Source: Bin87 sp965243255 (GTDB lineage: Bacteria; Chloroflexota; Dehalococcoidia; Lucifugimonadales; UBA3495). From it: 64,000 nucleotides of DNA. The stretch lies in NCBI GenBank assembly GCA_965243255.1, contig CBDEUH010000004.1:2046001-2110000 (forward strand). Direction: 5' to 3'. A program made the translations under genes and the position numbers. Below are positions 1 to 8,931 of the stretch, in pieces (within the stretch, counting starts at the first letter, position 1; each line of letters begins with the position of its first letter). The notes beneath the pieces were generated by a model. The model saw only the letters and a list, made by a program, of their open reading frames with translations. It was not told where the DNA came from and made no database searches.

Positions 1-111
1 CCGATTGTCAATTATCAATGCCCTTGAATTGCCATAATTCGTTTAATCTGCGACGGATTCCCCGTCAATAACCGCATCTATACGCATCATATACGTAAAA
101 AGCTGCCGCGG

Positions 112-1086
112 TCAGCCCAGGCTCAGCGCGCTGACTCCGCCCACTATCATCACAATGGAAATACCCTTCACCGCCAGCGCCCGGGGCGTGAGCGATTCGT
201 CCAGCAGCTGCCACCGCACCCTGGATAGTATCGTTGACGCGACGAACACGAACAGGGGCCGCGTCGCCAGCACCGCCGCCACCAGCGACGCCGGCCCCAG
301 GCTGTAGGCGTACACCGACAGCAGGATGGACAACGCCGGCATCAGCGACTCGCCGAAGATCAGCATGCCCAGCACCGCCGGTTCCTTCACCGCCCCGACC
401 AGCCGCGCCACGCACTCTCGGCCGCCGGACAAGCCCACCGCGACGAAAACCACTCCCACCGTGGCCTGCTGCACTCCGAAAACCGTCAGCACGGACAGAT
501 CCGCGTTGAGCGCGGCCTTGGCCACCACGAAGCTGCCGGCGGCGCACAGCGCGCTCAACAGCAGTATCGCCGGCCCATAGATGGCCGAGCGGTCGCCCAG
601 GGTCAGCGCCGCCGTGCTGGGTACGCTGACTCCCGTGCCTGAGCCGATGCGTCCGTAGGGACGTTCCTGATACAGCCGCACCGAAATCAGCACCGCGCCG
701 GCCACCACCAGCCCGATGCCACCCCACTGCTCCAGCGAGATGCGCTCGCCCAGAAACAGTAGGGCCAGGATGGCCACGTAGATGGGATTGGTCTGGGCGA
801 TGGCCACGGCGCGGGATGCTTCCATCAGGCGCAGTCCGCGGAACAGCAGGACCACCGACGCGCCCATCAGCAGGCCAGCCCACACCGGCGACGTTGCCAC
901 CGGCCAGGATACGCCGACGGGGAGACCCACCGCCAGGGTAACCACAATGCCGTACAGCACACCGCAGATGCCGCACCACAGGCATAGCGGCGCCACGCCG
1001 CCCAGATGAAAGGAGAGCAGCCGCTTGTCGCAAACGCTGACAAAGCAAAACGCCAGCGAACTCCCCAGCGCAAATAACGCCCACAT
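112..1086 (-). CDS. EamA/DMT-family membrane transporter
   Basis: The 324-residue product is almost entirely hydrophobic, with about ten predicted membrane helices in two similar halves. This is the usual size and layout of the drug/metabolite transporter superfamily. The loop around residues 90-115 (RAVAIAQTNPIYVAILALL) is typical of an EamA repeat, where a short helix lies next to a conserved Pro. These proteins export metabolites or amino acids across the inner membrane, but the substrate cannot be read from the sequence. It starts with ATG and stands alone, followed only by about 110 bases of AT-richer DNA at the window edge. Family assignment is firm; substrate is unknown. Confidence 0.85.
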   Translation of the reverse strand: MWALFALGSSLAFCFVSVCDKRLLSFHLGGVAPLCLWCGICGVLYGIVVTLAVGLPVGVSWPVATSPVWAGLLMGASVVLLFRGLRLMEASRAVAIAQTNPIYVAILALLFLGERISLEQWGGIGLVVAGAVLISVRLYQERPYGRIGSGTGVSVPSTAALTLGDRSAIYGPAILLLSALCAAGSFVVAKAALNADLSVLTVFGVQQATVGVVFVAVGLSGGRECVARLVGAVKEPAVLGMLIFGESLMPALSILLSVYAYSLGPASLVAAVLATRPLFVFVASTILSRVRWQLLDESLTPRALAVKGISIVMIVGGVSALSLG

Positions 1087-1129
1087 ACCAATCAGACTAT
1101 CAGCCTAGGCGCTATTCGCAAAGTACGTC

Positions 1130-1149
1130 ATTCCCGCGCCGGCGGGAAT
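1130..1149. repeat. Short palindromic intergenic repeat (ATTCCCGC/GCGGGAAT)
   Basis: Perfect 8-bp arms ATTCCCGC and GCGGGAAT enclose a 4-base loop, and CCAGG follows. It lies between the EamA and HicB genes. The same arm pattern (ATTCCTGC...GCAGGAAT, then CTAG) recurs at 27733-27774, so it looks like a dispersed REP/MITE-like element of this genome. Confidence 0.5.
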
Positions 1150-1177
1150 CCAGGGGCCGGTGCGATGGAGTCCTTTA

Positions 1178-1354
1178 CTACGACAGCCGGAATAGAATCT
1201 CGGCATCCGAAGCGACCTCGAAGAACAGTTCCACCGCCTCTTTCAGATTGGCCCGAGCCTCCGCCACAGTATCCCCCTGGCTGGCGATGTCGAGCTCCGG
1301 ACAGAGAGCGACATAGCCATCGCCCTCGCGCTCAATGACTGCGGTGAGTTGCAT
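1178..1354 (-). CDS. Orphan HicB-like antitoxin domain protein
   Basis: The 58-residue protein has the HicB partial-RNase-H fold signature: an N-terminal strand (MQLTAVIEREGDGYVALCPE), then a helix rich in Ala/Glu (TVAEARANLKEAVELFF). The ATG at 1354 is chosen over the in-frame codon at 1390 because TGGAGGA sits 7-10 bases upstream of it. HicB proteins normally neutralise the HicA mRNA interferase and autoregulate. No HicA-like frame is seen on either side: the ThDP enzyme gene ends 60 bases upstream and the EamA gene begins 92 bases downstream. It is therefore probably a solitary HicB or a remnant of a toxin-antitoxin pair. Confidence 0.75.
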   Translation of the reverse strand: MQLTAVIEREGDGYVALCPELDIASQGDTVAEARANLKEAVELFFEVASDAEILFRLS

Positions 1355-1413
1355 CGTTTCATCCTCCAGAGAATGGCTCCCGCTGGCCAACCCTTTCCCG
1401 TTTGGGAACAGAG

Positions 1414-3024
1414 CTACCCCTCAAAGGGGGTTGGCATCATGCCTACCGGGACCTCGATGAGCGCGGGGGCGTCGGCGGCGATGGCTATGCGCAGGGCTTC
1501 GGCCAGAGCTTCGGGGCCTTCGGCACGCATGCCGCGTACGCCGTAGGCTTCGGCCAGCTTCACGAAGTCGGGGTTGTGCAGCTCGGCGCCCGTAACCCGA
1601 CCGTCGAAGCGGTTCACCTGGTCGCGCAGCACGTTGCCGTAGGCGTTGTCGTTGAATACCACCGCGATGGCGTTGATGCCATGCTGCACCGCCGTGGCCA
1701 GCTCCTGGGAGTTGAACAGGAACCCGCCGTCGCCGCACAGCGCCACCACCGGACGGTCCGGCTGCGCCACCTTGGCTCCCAGCGCCGTGGGGTAGGCGTA
1801 GCCCAGGTTGCCCGAATAGCTGGACGTGATGAACGTCCGCGGCTCGTAGGTCGGCCAGAAGGCCCGCGCGTAGTACCCAAGCTGCGTCATGCCCGACACC
1901 AGAATGCCGTCCTCCGGCACCGCCGAGCGCACCGCCGCCAGCAGCGACTCCTGGGGCTCGGGGCGCAATGCAGTCTCCTTGCGACGCTGCCGCAGCGCCA
2001 CCACCTCGTCGGCCATGGACGGACGCGAACCCATTTGGATGCTATCGGCGAGTTTGGCGTCAACCTGCTCCATCACCGTGCGCGCGTCGCCGGCCACGCC
2101 GTAGGTGTTATCCCAGTTGCGGCCCAGCTCGTCCGGGTCGATGTCAATCTGCACCACCCGTTGCCCGTCCAGCCAGGCGGGAAAGGCCATCCGGCTGCCC
2201 ACGCCCAGGATGACGTCGAAGTTCGGCTCGGACTTGGCCACCGGGTCGTTGCGCAGGCGGAGGGCGCCCAAGGCCAGCGGATGCCGGTCGTCGATGGCGC
2301 CCTTGCCCTCGGCGGTGGTGATGACCGGCGCCTGCAGACGCTCGGCGAGCCGCACCAGGGCCGCCGAACCTTCGGATGCAATCACGCCGCCGCCGGCCCA
2401 GATGAGGGGACGCTGGGCTCCGGCCAGGATGCGCGCCGCCTCCGCCACCTGCTCGTCCGACGCCGCCGGGCGGGGGTAGCCCTCGGCCTCCAGCAGCGTA
2501 ACCGTGCCCTGGTCGGCCATGGTCTCCGGCGGCATCTCGATTTCCACCGGCCGGGGGCGGCCCGTGGTCAGCTGCCGGAACGCTTCGTGCACCGCCGCCG
2601 GCGCTTCTTCGGTGGTCATAATCCGCCGCACGTGCTTGGTGATGGGGCGGATGGTGTCCTGCTGGTCGTTCACCTCGTGCAGCATCCCCCGGTCCACGCC
2701 GATGAGGTCGCGCTCAATCTGGCCGCACACCACCAGCACCGGCGACGATGCCGAGTACGCCGTGCTCAATCCTGCCGACGCGTTGAGCAGGCCCGGCCCC
2801 GGCACCATCAGCGCCGTGCCCACGCCGCCGCTGGCCCGGGCGTAGCCGTCGGCCATGTAGGTCGTCGCCTGCTCGTGGCGGGTGGTGATGAACCGGATGC
2901 CCGGCACGTCGTTCAGCGCGTCCAGCGCGTGATACAGCTGCACGCCCGGCAGGCCGAAAATCACCCGCACGCCCTCCCGGTACAACGAACGCATCAAGGC
3001 CTGGCCGCCGGTCATCGTGGGCAT
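1414..3024 (-). CDS. ThDP-dependent acetolactate synthase-like enzyme (paralogue 1)
   Basis: The 536-residue protein has the three-domain architecture of the IlvB/benzoylformate decarboxylase superfamily. The Glu that activates ThDP is E51 in RHEQATTYMADGYAR. A central FAD/DHS-like domain carries the GVGSRMAFP loop. The C-terminal ThDP motif begins CGDGGFLFNSQEL and closes with the Asn pair region FNDNAYGN. The ATG at 3024 is preceded by AGGAGAG; the 29 upstream in-frame residues are not family-like. No small regulatory subunit gene (ilvN) is nearby and the gene is solitary, so true acetohydroxyacid synthase is unlikely. A 2-oxoacid decarboxylase or carboligase of unknown substrate fits better. 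A paralogue lies at 25003-26676. Confidence 0.85.
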   Translation of the reverse strand: MPTMTGGQALMRSLYREGVRVIFGLPGVQLYHALDALNDVPGIRFITTRHEQATTYMADGYARASGGVGTALMVPGPGLLNASAGLSTAYSASSPVLVVCGQIERDLIGVDRGMLHEVNDQQDTIRPITKHVRRIMTTEEAPAAVHEAFRQLTTGRPRPVEIEMPPETMADQGTVTLLEAEGYPRPAASDEQVAEAARILAGAQRPLIWAGGGVIASEGSAALVRLAERLQAPVITTAEGKGAIDDRHPLALGALRLRNDPVAKSEPNFDVILGVGSRMAFPAWLDGQRVVQIDIDPDELGRNWDNTYGVAGDARTVMEQVDAKLADSIQMGSRPSMADEVVALRQRRKETALRPEPQESLLAAVRSAVPEDGILVSGMTQLGYYARAFWPTYEPRTFITSSYSGNLGYAYPTALGAKVAQPDRPVVALCGDGGFLFNSQELATAVQHGINAIAVVFNDNAYGNVLRDQVNRFDGRVTGAELHNPDFVKLAEAYGVRGMRAEGPEALAEALRIAIAADAPALIEVPVGMMPTPFEG

Positions 3025-3248
3025 AACACACTCTCCTGAAAGGTAGTTCAGTGATTCCGCCCGCCGAGCGGCGGGCCAAACTACCATAGCACACCGCTCC
3101 GGGACTGTCATTGCGGGGTTGTAGTCGTCGCTGGTGAGGACTTCCCGCTGACCAACGACGCCACGCCAGGAATCCCCCTGGATAAACTACGAACCCCTAT
3201 CTCCTGCCAACTCAAACTCTGAGCGGGCTGACCTGCCTCGGCGCATGG

Positions 3249-4289
3249 TCACCGCAATGGCGGCGCGTAAATCAGGCCGCCGCTGCTCCACAGGTTATTG
3301 ATGCCTCTCGGGAGCGTGAAAACGTCGCCCTGGGGGCCAAGATAGCGGTCATAAATCTCTCCGTAGTTGCCCACGGCCTGGATAACCGCAACGGCAAAGT
3401 CCTGCTCCAATCCCAACTCAGCCTGGCCGAAGCTCCCTTCCACGCCCAGCATCCGACGGACGGCGATATCGTCGCTGCCCGTCATTGCGGCGACGTTGGC
3501 CTGCGTCACTCCCAGCTCTTCGGCGTTGATCAGCACGTACATTACGGTTCTGACCAACGTTGCCCAGCGTTCATCGCCCCAGGGTGTCATGGGCGCCAGC
3601 GGCTCCTTGGAGATGGTGTCCGGCAAGATAACGTGCGCCGACGGGTCATCGAAACCGCTGCGCACCGCCGCCAGCTGCGACTTGTCTATGGTTGCCGCGT
3701 CGCACTCACCCCGTTCGTAGGCGCTGTAGGTCACGGTGGCGTCCTGATGGCGGAAAGTTTCCAACTCCATGCTGTTCTGCCTGAAGTAATCCTCCAGGTT
3801 TCCCTCGGTGCCCGTGCCGGCAATGACGCACACGGTCTTGCCATCCAGGTCATCGACGCTGTCAAACCCCAGGCCCCGGTGCACCATGAATCCTTGTCCG
3901 TCGTAGAACATAGTCACAGTAAAGTTGCCCCATTGCGCCTCGCGGCCGGACGTCCAGGTGGTGGTGCGCGAGACCATGTCCACCTCTCCCGACCGGAGCA
4001 GATCTTCACGCTCCGCGTAGGCGATATGGCGGATGTTCAGCGCCTCGGAGTTCCCGAATATGGCCGCGGCCACTGCGCGACACAGGTCAACGTCAAACCC
4101 CACGATGCGACCATCCTCGTCCAGATAGCCGAATCCGGGAATATCAGTCTGGGTGGCACATTCGACTTTGCCCCGGGACCTCACGTCGGCCAGGCGGTCG
4201 GCCCCTTTATCGCCGTTGCACGCGACGGCGGCCAGGAACAGGACGGCAACGACGCCCAGCAGCATGGCCAGGCGCGTTACTTGGTACAT
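3249..4289 (-). CDS. AapJ-like amino-acid ABC transporter substrate-binding lipoprotein
   Basis: The 346-residue product has a short hydrophobic signal peptide ending in a lipobox (AAVAC, Cys about residue 24). A family 3 solute-binding domain follows. The segment TQTDIPGFGYLDEDGRIVGFDVDLCRAVAAA and the later SRTTTWTSGRE stretch are characteristic of general L-amino-acid binding proteins such as AapJ. It would capture amino acids at the outer face of the membrane. No permease or ATPase gene is adjacent, so it must work with transporter parts encoded elsewhere. It follows the GYD gene by 14 bases on the same strand and may be co-transcribed with it and with the DUF3500 gene. Confidence 0.85.
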   Translation of the reverse strand: MYQVTRLAMLLGVVAVLFLAAVACNGDKGADRLADVRSRGKVECATQTDIPGFGYLDEDGRIVGFDVDLCRAVAAAIFGNSEALNIRHIAYAEREDLLRSGEVDMVSRTTTWTSGREAQWGNFTVTMFYDGQGFMVHRGLGFDSVDDLDGKTVCVIAGTGTEGNLEDYFRQNSMELETFRHQDATVTYSAYERGECDAATIDKSQLAAVRSGFDDPSAHVILPDTISKEPLAPMTPWGDERWATLVRTVMYVLINAEELGVTQANVAAMTGSDDIAVRRMLGVEGSFGQAELGLEQDFAVAVIQAVGNYGEIYDRYLGPQGDVFTLPRGINNLWSSGGLIYAPPLR

Positions 4290-4303
4290 GGCCCGTAGCC
4301 GCC

Positions 4304-4624
4304 CTACGCTCCGGGCGGGCGGTAGTTGACGGTTTTGTTGACCGCGGCGTCGATTTCTTCCGGCGTAATCAGCTGCACCGTGCTGATGCTCAGCGCGCCG
4401 CCGGCGGTGATGACCAGGGAGACTGCGGCGGCGGTGGTAGCGTCGGGCAAGTCGAACACCATGTACAGGTCTGCGCCGCCGAAGGCATAGTAAAACGACT
4501 CCAACGCCCCGCCCTGCTCTTTGGCCAGGTTCTCGAAAACCTGCCGCCGCGAGCTGCCGCCTTCTTTCAGCAGGCCCTGCATTCCCGATGAGGTGTAGTT
4601 CGCCTGGTATAGATACTTGGGCAT
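4304..4624 (-). CDS. GYD domain-containing protein
   Basis: This 106-residue protein matches the small GYD family of alpha/beta-barrel (ferredoxin-like) proteins. The match covers the start (MPKYLYQANYTSSGMQGLLKEGG), a central FYYAFGGADLYMVFDLPD stretch and the length. The family has no established biochemical role. It is encoded 42 bases downstream of the DUF3500 gene and 14 bases upstream of the AapJ-like gene, which suggests one transcription unit. No catalytic residues can be assigned. Confidence 0.8.
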   Translation of the reverse strand: MPKYLYQANYTSSGMQGLLKEGGSSRRQVFENLAKEQGGALESFYYAFGGADLYMVFDLPDATTAAAVSLVITAGGALSISTVQLITPEEIDAAVNKTVNYRPPGA

Positions 4625-4666
4625 GATGCGGGCTCCTGGAATGTATGAAAGTGCAGCCGGGGTTGA

Positions 4667-5668
4667 TTAGAGGACGTGGTACATCAGGCGGTGGTCGCGC
4701 AGCACGTCCGCGGCGAAGTCGTTTTCAACGTCGCGCCACACCGAATGGATGTGGTTGGCCTCGTTCTGGATGTTGTCGAACTCCACGATGAAGTGCCCGC
4801 CGTGGATGCGATAGTAATGGTCCCGACCACGGTCGAGGCCGCCGGCCCAGACCAGGCGGAAGTCGTCGATGCCGGACTCCCGGATGGCCGCCATGCGCTG
4901 CTCGGCGATGGGCGCCGGCACGCCGTTGACGTACTCGGAGATGAGCGTCATCAGGATTTCCTGCTGCGTGCCGTTCATGTCCCGCGCGGCCAGGCCCTCG
5001 TCGTTATGGACCGGCTGCTTGCTGGTGTTGTAGCCCAGGATGTCCCAGGGCGCCTTGTCGTGGATGACCGCCTTGCTGCGCTGCCCGGCGTCCAGAGAGC
5101 CAATCAGCTCGATGGCCAGGTCCTCGCGCTGACCCAGGATGCGCAGCCCTTCCTTGGGGCCCTTGCGAACCTCGGCCGGGTTGGCGCCCAGGAAGAAAGG
5201 CGTTACGGCGATGACCTGGTCGCCCCAGACGCTGTAATGGACGGACAGGTGGTGTCCTTCCACGCGCCAGCCCCAGGGGTCGGCCCGGCCGGGATCGCCG
5301 AACACCGTCCAGTAGTAAAGCTCTGGATCGCGGGAGAAGGTAACCTGTCCCCATTCGGCTTCGAGGGGGCCGAGGACGAGTTCGTGCTGGATGATGAGGT
5401 TGGCCTGCCGGTTGGTGTCGTCGGTCAGGCCGGTGGCCAGCAGCTCCAGGGCCAGCGTCCGCTGCGGCTCGGTCATATCGCGCAGGGGCAGGCCGTGGCG
5501 ATTCAGCGGGGGGTAGTACCAGAAGATGCGCTCGCCGTCCAGGTAGTGATACGTCGCCTTGTCGCGCTGGGCGCTGTCCAGGCTGGCGACCCAGCGGCGG
5601 GCCGAGTCCACCATGGCCGCGGCCACCTTGGCGTGGGGATGGGTGTAACGTCCGGCTTCGGTAGTCAT
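4667..5668 (-). CDS. DUF3500 family protein (paralogue 1)
   Basis: The 333-residue protein resembles DUF3500: an N-terminal region with YLDGERIFWYYPPLNRHGL, a central block with WGWRVEGHHLSVHYSVWG and GANPAEVRKGPKEGLRIL, and a C-terminal block with HYYRIHGGHFIVEFDN and NHIHSVWRD. The many conserved His, Trp and Asp residues look like a metal-binding or catalytic site, but no reaction is established for the family. It has no signal peptide, so it is probably cytoplasmic. The paralogue at 27798-28805 is colinear over the full length and shares all these blocks. It may head an operon with the GYD and AapJ-like genes. Confidence 0.8.
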   Translation of the reverse strand: MTTEAGRYTHPHAKVAAAMVDSARRWVASLDSAQRDKATYHYLDGERIFWYYPPLNRHGLPLRDMTEPQRTLALELLATGLTDDTNRQANLIIQHELVLGPLEAEWGQVTFSRDPELYYWTVFGDPGRADPWGWRVEGHHLSVHYSVWGDQVIAVTPFFLGANPAEVRKGPKEGLRILGQREDLAIELIGSLDAGQRSKAVIHDKAPWDILGYNTSKQPVHNDEGLAARDMNGTQQEILMTLISEYVNGVPAPIAEQRMAAIRESGIDDFRLVWAGGLDRGRDHYYRIHGGHFIVEFDNIQNEANHIHSVWRDVENDFAADVLRDHRLMYHVL

Positions 5669-5754
5669 CGCAGATCTGCTCCTGAAAATCGCTGTAGGTT
5701 ACGAATGTCGGCAGTGTATTGGCGTGCGGCGCACGGTGTCAAGAAACGCTGCGC

Positions 5755-6588
5755 CTACGCCCGCCGCTCCAGGTTGCGTATCGCTTCCTCGATCCGCCGC
5801 ACCTGCTCGGCGTCGCCGGACGACAGGCGATAGCAACGGTCCAGGTACAGCTGCGCCAGCTGCACCGAGGCCGCGCTGGTCTCGCTGGCCGCCGCCACCA
5901 GCGCGCTGATGCTGTACTCGTCGGGCAGATGCCGCCCCAGCGCGGTCATCTCGGCGGTGATATCCGTAATGGCCGTGGCGTCGTTTCCTTCCTGGGCAAA
6001 GCGTAAGCGTCCCAACAGCCGGCCCATCTCGGCCAGGCGGTCGCCCTCGCTCATAAAACTCCACAGCACTTCGTTGACGCCCAGTCCGGCGGTGTCCTCA
6101 TCGGCCAACGTGCCAGCGACGGACGCGTCGTCCGGGCCGGGCAGCGGCCTGGCGGCCTCCTCCGTCGGGACAGCGGAGACGCCGGCCCCCGCCGCCTTGG
6201 CCGCCTCGTTCCAGGCATCTGCGTATTCCTGCACGGCGCCGGCTACCGACTCCATCATCCGGGCCAGATCGTAGGAGAACATATTGCCGCCGTACACGAG
6301 GTCGTCGTTGCGGAGGTTCGCCAGCCTGACCAGCCGGTCGTAGCCACCCTCCACCAGTTCGGACATAGGAGGCATGGCAAAAGCGGCGAAATTGGCCAGC
6401 GGGCCCGAGTCGCTGCTGCCCAGGTGGGCTGCCAGGAACGGCGGTACGTATTTGGTCAGGTCGGCAGTGATGGGCAGCGTAACGATGTAGGTGCCGTACA
6501 CGTGGTCCGGTTCAGTATCCACCCGAAAGTAGAGCAGGGCGTGGCCCCGGGGCCGCATTGGATCGCCAATTTCAAACTGAATCGTCAT
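5755..6588 (-). CDS. Conserved-looking hypothetical protein, 277 residues
   Basis: I do not recognise the family. The N-terminal 70 residues look like a compact beta-rich domain (ALLYFRVDTEPDHVYGTYIV and the following strands). Residues about 70-270 are helical and rich in Ala, Glu and Leu, with a low-complexity Pro/Asp/Ala linker near residue 150. There is no signal peptide or membrane segment. Codon use and GC at third positions match the neighbours, and no competing frame explains the region, so it is likely a real gene. It lies 86 bases upstream of the DUF3500 gene on the same strand and diverges from yifB. Confidence 0.6.
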   Translation of the reverse strand: MTIQFEIGDPMRPRGHALLYFRVDTEPDHVYGTYIVTLPITADLTKYVPPFLAAHLGSSDSGPLANFAAFAMPPMSELVEGGYDRLVRLANLRNDDLVYGGNMFSYDLARMMESVAGAVQEYADAWNEAAKAAGAGVSAVPTEEAARPLPGPDDASVAGTLADEDTAGLGVNEVLWSFMSEGDRLAEMGRLLGRLRFAQEGNDATAITDITAEMTALGRHLPDEYSISALVAAASETSAASVQLAQLYLDRCYRLSSGDAEQVRRIEEAIRNLERRA

Positions 6589-6662
6589 GTGTTGAGTATA
6601 GATTAGGTTGGCGGCAATGGCAAAAGGCTGCCCTCTGGTTGTTTTCTAAAAATTGGTGACAT

Positions 6663-6691
6663 TTGCCTGTTGTGCACAAACGTTCTAGACT
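6663..6691 (+). promoter_or_regulatory. Possible sigma-70-type promoter for yifB
   Basis: TTGCCT (6663-6668) and TAGACT (6686-6691) are separated by 17 bases and lie about 60 bases upstream of the yifB ATG. Each hexamer matches the consensus at 4 of 6 positions. A perfect 10-bp palindrome, TTGTGCACAA, lies in the spacer. Confidence 0.3.
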
Positions 6692-6752
6692 GATACGGTG
6701 CAAGTACGTCGCTATGCGGCGGCGAAATTTACACCACCGAGGTAGTAACACC

Positions 6753-8285
6753 ATGCTGGCAACCGCCCAAACTTGCGCCGTCACCGGTCTGGACGGACAG
6801 ATTATTCAGGCCGAAACCGACATCTCCCCCGGCCTGCCGGCTTTTCACATCGTCGGCCTGCCCGACACCGCCGTGCAGGAAGCCAAGGAGCGCGTCCGCG
6901 CCGCCGTGCGCAATAGCGGGTGTGAGTTCCCCATGCGCCGCATCACCGTGAACCTGGCGCCTGCCGACCTGAAGAAGGCCGGGCCGGCCTACGACCTCCC
7001 CATCGCCGTCGGCATCCTGTTCAGCACGGGCCAGGCCCTTCCGCCCCTGGAGCCGACCATCTTCCTGGGGGAGCTGTCCCTGGACGGCGGCTTGCGCCAC
7101 ACCGCCGGCATCCTGCCCATGGTCTGGGTGGCCCGCGAGCAGGGCATTCGCTCCGTATTCGTGCCGGCGGTGGACGCCGCCGAGGCCGCCCTGGTGGAGG
7201 GTTTGCAGGTCTATCCGGTGGCGACGCTGGCCCAGCTGCTGGCCCATCTGCACGGCGACGCGCTCATCGAACCCTTCCCGCACAGCGGCGTTTATCTCAA
7301 CGGCAACCGAAATCCACCCGAAAATACCGACCTGGCCCACATCCGAGGGCAGGACCATGCCAAACGCGCCCTGGAAGTGGCCGCCGCCGGCTTTCACAAC
7401 ATCCTGTTCAGCGGGCCGCCCGGGTCCGGCAAGACCCTGCTGGCCCGCACCTTGCCCGGCATCCTGCCCTACATGACGCCGGACGAAGCCCTGGACGTAA
7501 CCAAGATTTACAGCGTCAGCGGCAACCTCCCTCCCGACAGTCCGCTGATCGCCCAGCGGCCCTTCCGCGCGCCCCATTACACCATCTCCAACGCCGGACT
7601 GGTCGGTGGCGGACGGCTGGCCCGGCCCGGCGAAATCACCCTGAGCCATCGGGGAGTGCTGTTCCTGGACGAACTGCCCGAGTTCGGCCACGCCGCGCTG
7701 GAATCCCTGCGCCAGCCCCTGGAAGACAAGACCGTCACCATCACCCGGGTCAGCGGCACGGTAACCTATCCCTCCAGTTTCATGCTGGTCGCGGCCATGA
7801 ACCCCTGCCCCTGCGGATACGCTTCCCATCCGCGCAAGCAGTGCGTCTGCAGTCCGTCGTCGGTGGCCCGCTACCGCCGGCGCATCAGCGGGCCCATGCT
7901 GGAACGCATCGACATCTTCGTGGAAGTACCTCCGGTGGAGTACGACAGCCTGCTGGAACGGAGCGGAGCCGAACCGTCGGCGGCCGTGCGGGACCGGGTC
8001 GCCGCCGCCCGCGCCGTGCAGGAATCACGCTTCGCCCAGGGCGGCCAGACGCCCTCGCTGACCAACGCCGAGATGTCCGGTTCCAAGATCTGGGACTACT
8101 GCAACCTGCAGGATGACGCCGAGACCTTGCTGCAGCGCGCCTCGCAGCAGCTGGACCTGTCCGCCCGCGCCCTGCATCGGGTGGTCAAGGTGGCTCGCAC
8201 GGTGGCCGACCTGGCCGGCGCCGACCAGATCGGTCCGGCGCACCTGGCGGAAGCGCTGCAATACCGCGCCCGGGGCCTCGGCTGA
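6753..8285 (+). CDS. yifB: YifB/ComM-family Mg-chelatase-like AAA+ ATPase
   Basis: The 510-residue product has an N-terminal Lon-protease-like S5 domain (from MLATAQTCAVTGLDG), a central AAA+ module and a C-terminal Mg-chelatase-associated helical domain. The Walker A is GPPGSGKTLLA and the Walker B is GVLFLDELPEF. The cysteine cluster PCPCGY...CVC, expected in this family, is present before the sensor region. ComM/YifB helicases extend heteroduplex during natural transformation, so the gene is a hint of DNA uptake. The ATG at 6753 is chosen because GAGGTAG lies 8 bases upstream and the family starts there; the 30 residues before it are not conserved-like. Confidence 0.92.
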   Translation: MLATAQTCAVTGLDGQIIQAETDISPGLPAFHIVGLPDTAVQEAKERVRAAVRNSGCEFPMRRITVNLAPADLKKAGPAYDLPIAVGILFSTGQALPPLEPTIFLGELSLDGGLRHTAGILPMVWVAREQGIRSVFVPAVDAAEAALVEGLQVYPVATLAQLLAHLHGDALIEPFPHSGVYLNGNRNPPENTDLAHIRGQDHAKRALEVAAAGFHNILFSGPPGSGKTLLARTLPGILPYMTPDEALDVTKIYSVSGNLPPDSPLIAQRPFRAPHYTISNAGLVGGGRLARPGEITLSHRGVLFLDELPEFGHAALESLRQPLEDKTVTITRVSGTVTYPSSFMLVAAMNPCPCGYASHPRKQCVCSPSSVARYRRRISGPMLERIDIFVEVPPVEYDSLLERSGAEPSAAVRDRVAAARAVQESRFAQGGQTPSLTNAEMSGSKIWDYCNLQDDAETLLQRASQQLDLSARALHRVVKVARTVADLAGADQIGPAHLAEALQYRARGLG

Positions 8286-8338
8286 CGGCGCTTGGCCGCC
8301 GCTCCTCCCTTGCCCAATCTTATGCAAACGGATAGCAT

Positions 8339-8836
8339 ATGACCAACCGAAGCCGGAATGACGACGATGCCGCCTGGGTGTCCCTCTTCAGCGTCCCGCT
8401 GCACCGCATCAGGCCGCACTTCTGGACCTTCAGCGCGTGCTTTGTCGCCACGCTGATTTTCTACATCGTTGTCCACACGATAACTATTGAAAACGCCACC
8501 TGGCGTCAGACACCGTCGCTGGTGATGACCGATACGGCGCGCGCCGGCGCGTTCTGGCTCTTCGCCAGCCCCATCCTACTGGAGGTAGCCGTTATGGTAT
8601 TCGCCGCATTGTACCGTTACGAAAAACGGCAGGAAGATCTAGCCAAGGGCCGCGAAGAGGGCATCGCTAAGGGCCGTGAGGAGGGCATCGCCGAAGCCGA
8701 CGCCGCCTGGCGCGCCTGGAACGACCGCCGCCTGGCCGCCGAGGCCAAAGGCGAACCCTTCAGCGAGCCGACGCCCGACGTTATCGATGAACCCGCCGGC
8801 GGCGCGTCGGACTCGGCAGCGCAAACGCCCACCTGA
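8339..8836 (+). CDS. Two-helix membrane protein with KGREEGIA repeats
   Basis: The 165-residue product has two membrane helices, at about residues 28-48 and 70-92. A charged cytoplasmic tail follows with two tandem copies of KGREEGIA and then a Pro/Asp/Glu-rich C-terminus. Such KGREEG repeats form long soluble alpha-helices and occur at the ends of some nuclease-like proteins, but no catalytic domain is present here. The family is not recognised. It begins 53 bases after yifB on the same strand. Codon use looks normal, so expression as a real protein is likely; function is unknown. Confidence 0.6.
   Translation: MTNRSRNDDDAAWVSLFSVPLHRIRPHFWTFSACFVATLIFYIVVHTITIENATWRQTPSLVMTDTARAGAFWLFASPILLEVAVMVFAALYRYEKRQEDLAKGREEGIAKGREEGIAEADAAWRAWNDRRLAAEAKGEPFSEPTPDVIDEPAGGASDSAAQTPT
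8645..8692 (+). repeat. Two tandem 24-bp units encoding KGREEGIA
   Basis: Two adjacent 24-base units encode the same octapeptide, with synonymous differences such as cgcgaagag versus cgtgaggag. The synonymous drift shows that the peptide rather than the DNA has been kept. Confidence 0.8.
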
Positions 8837-8861
8837 CGGATTGGGCGAAACCGTCTATAAT
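8833..8861 (+). promoter_or_regulatory. Likely promoter of the amidohydrolase-VOC pair
   Basis: CTGACG (8833-8838), a 17-base spacer and a perfect TATAAT (8856-8861) precede the amidohydrolase ATG at 8932. The -35 box overlaps the stop codon of the upstream membrane-protein gene. This gives a leader of about 60 bases. Confidence 0.5.
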
Positions 8862-8931
8862 CCAGGCCAATTTGCGGCTATGCCACTTCCGTAAGCAACC
8901 GGCAGCCGCGCCGACGAGGAGACGGCATCTA

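Noticed and set aside
1414..3024. Calling the ThDP enzymes IlvB (acetohydroxyacid synthase)
   Set aside because: No ilvN or other branched-chain biosynthesis genes are adjacent and the two copies differ in the active-site region; substrate left open.
1402..3039. Long open frame on the plus strand opposite the ThDP enzyme
   Set aside because: It is an Arg/His/Gly-rich antisense frame produced by high GC at third positions; no family signature or ribosome site.
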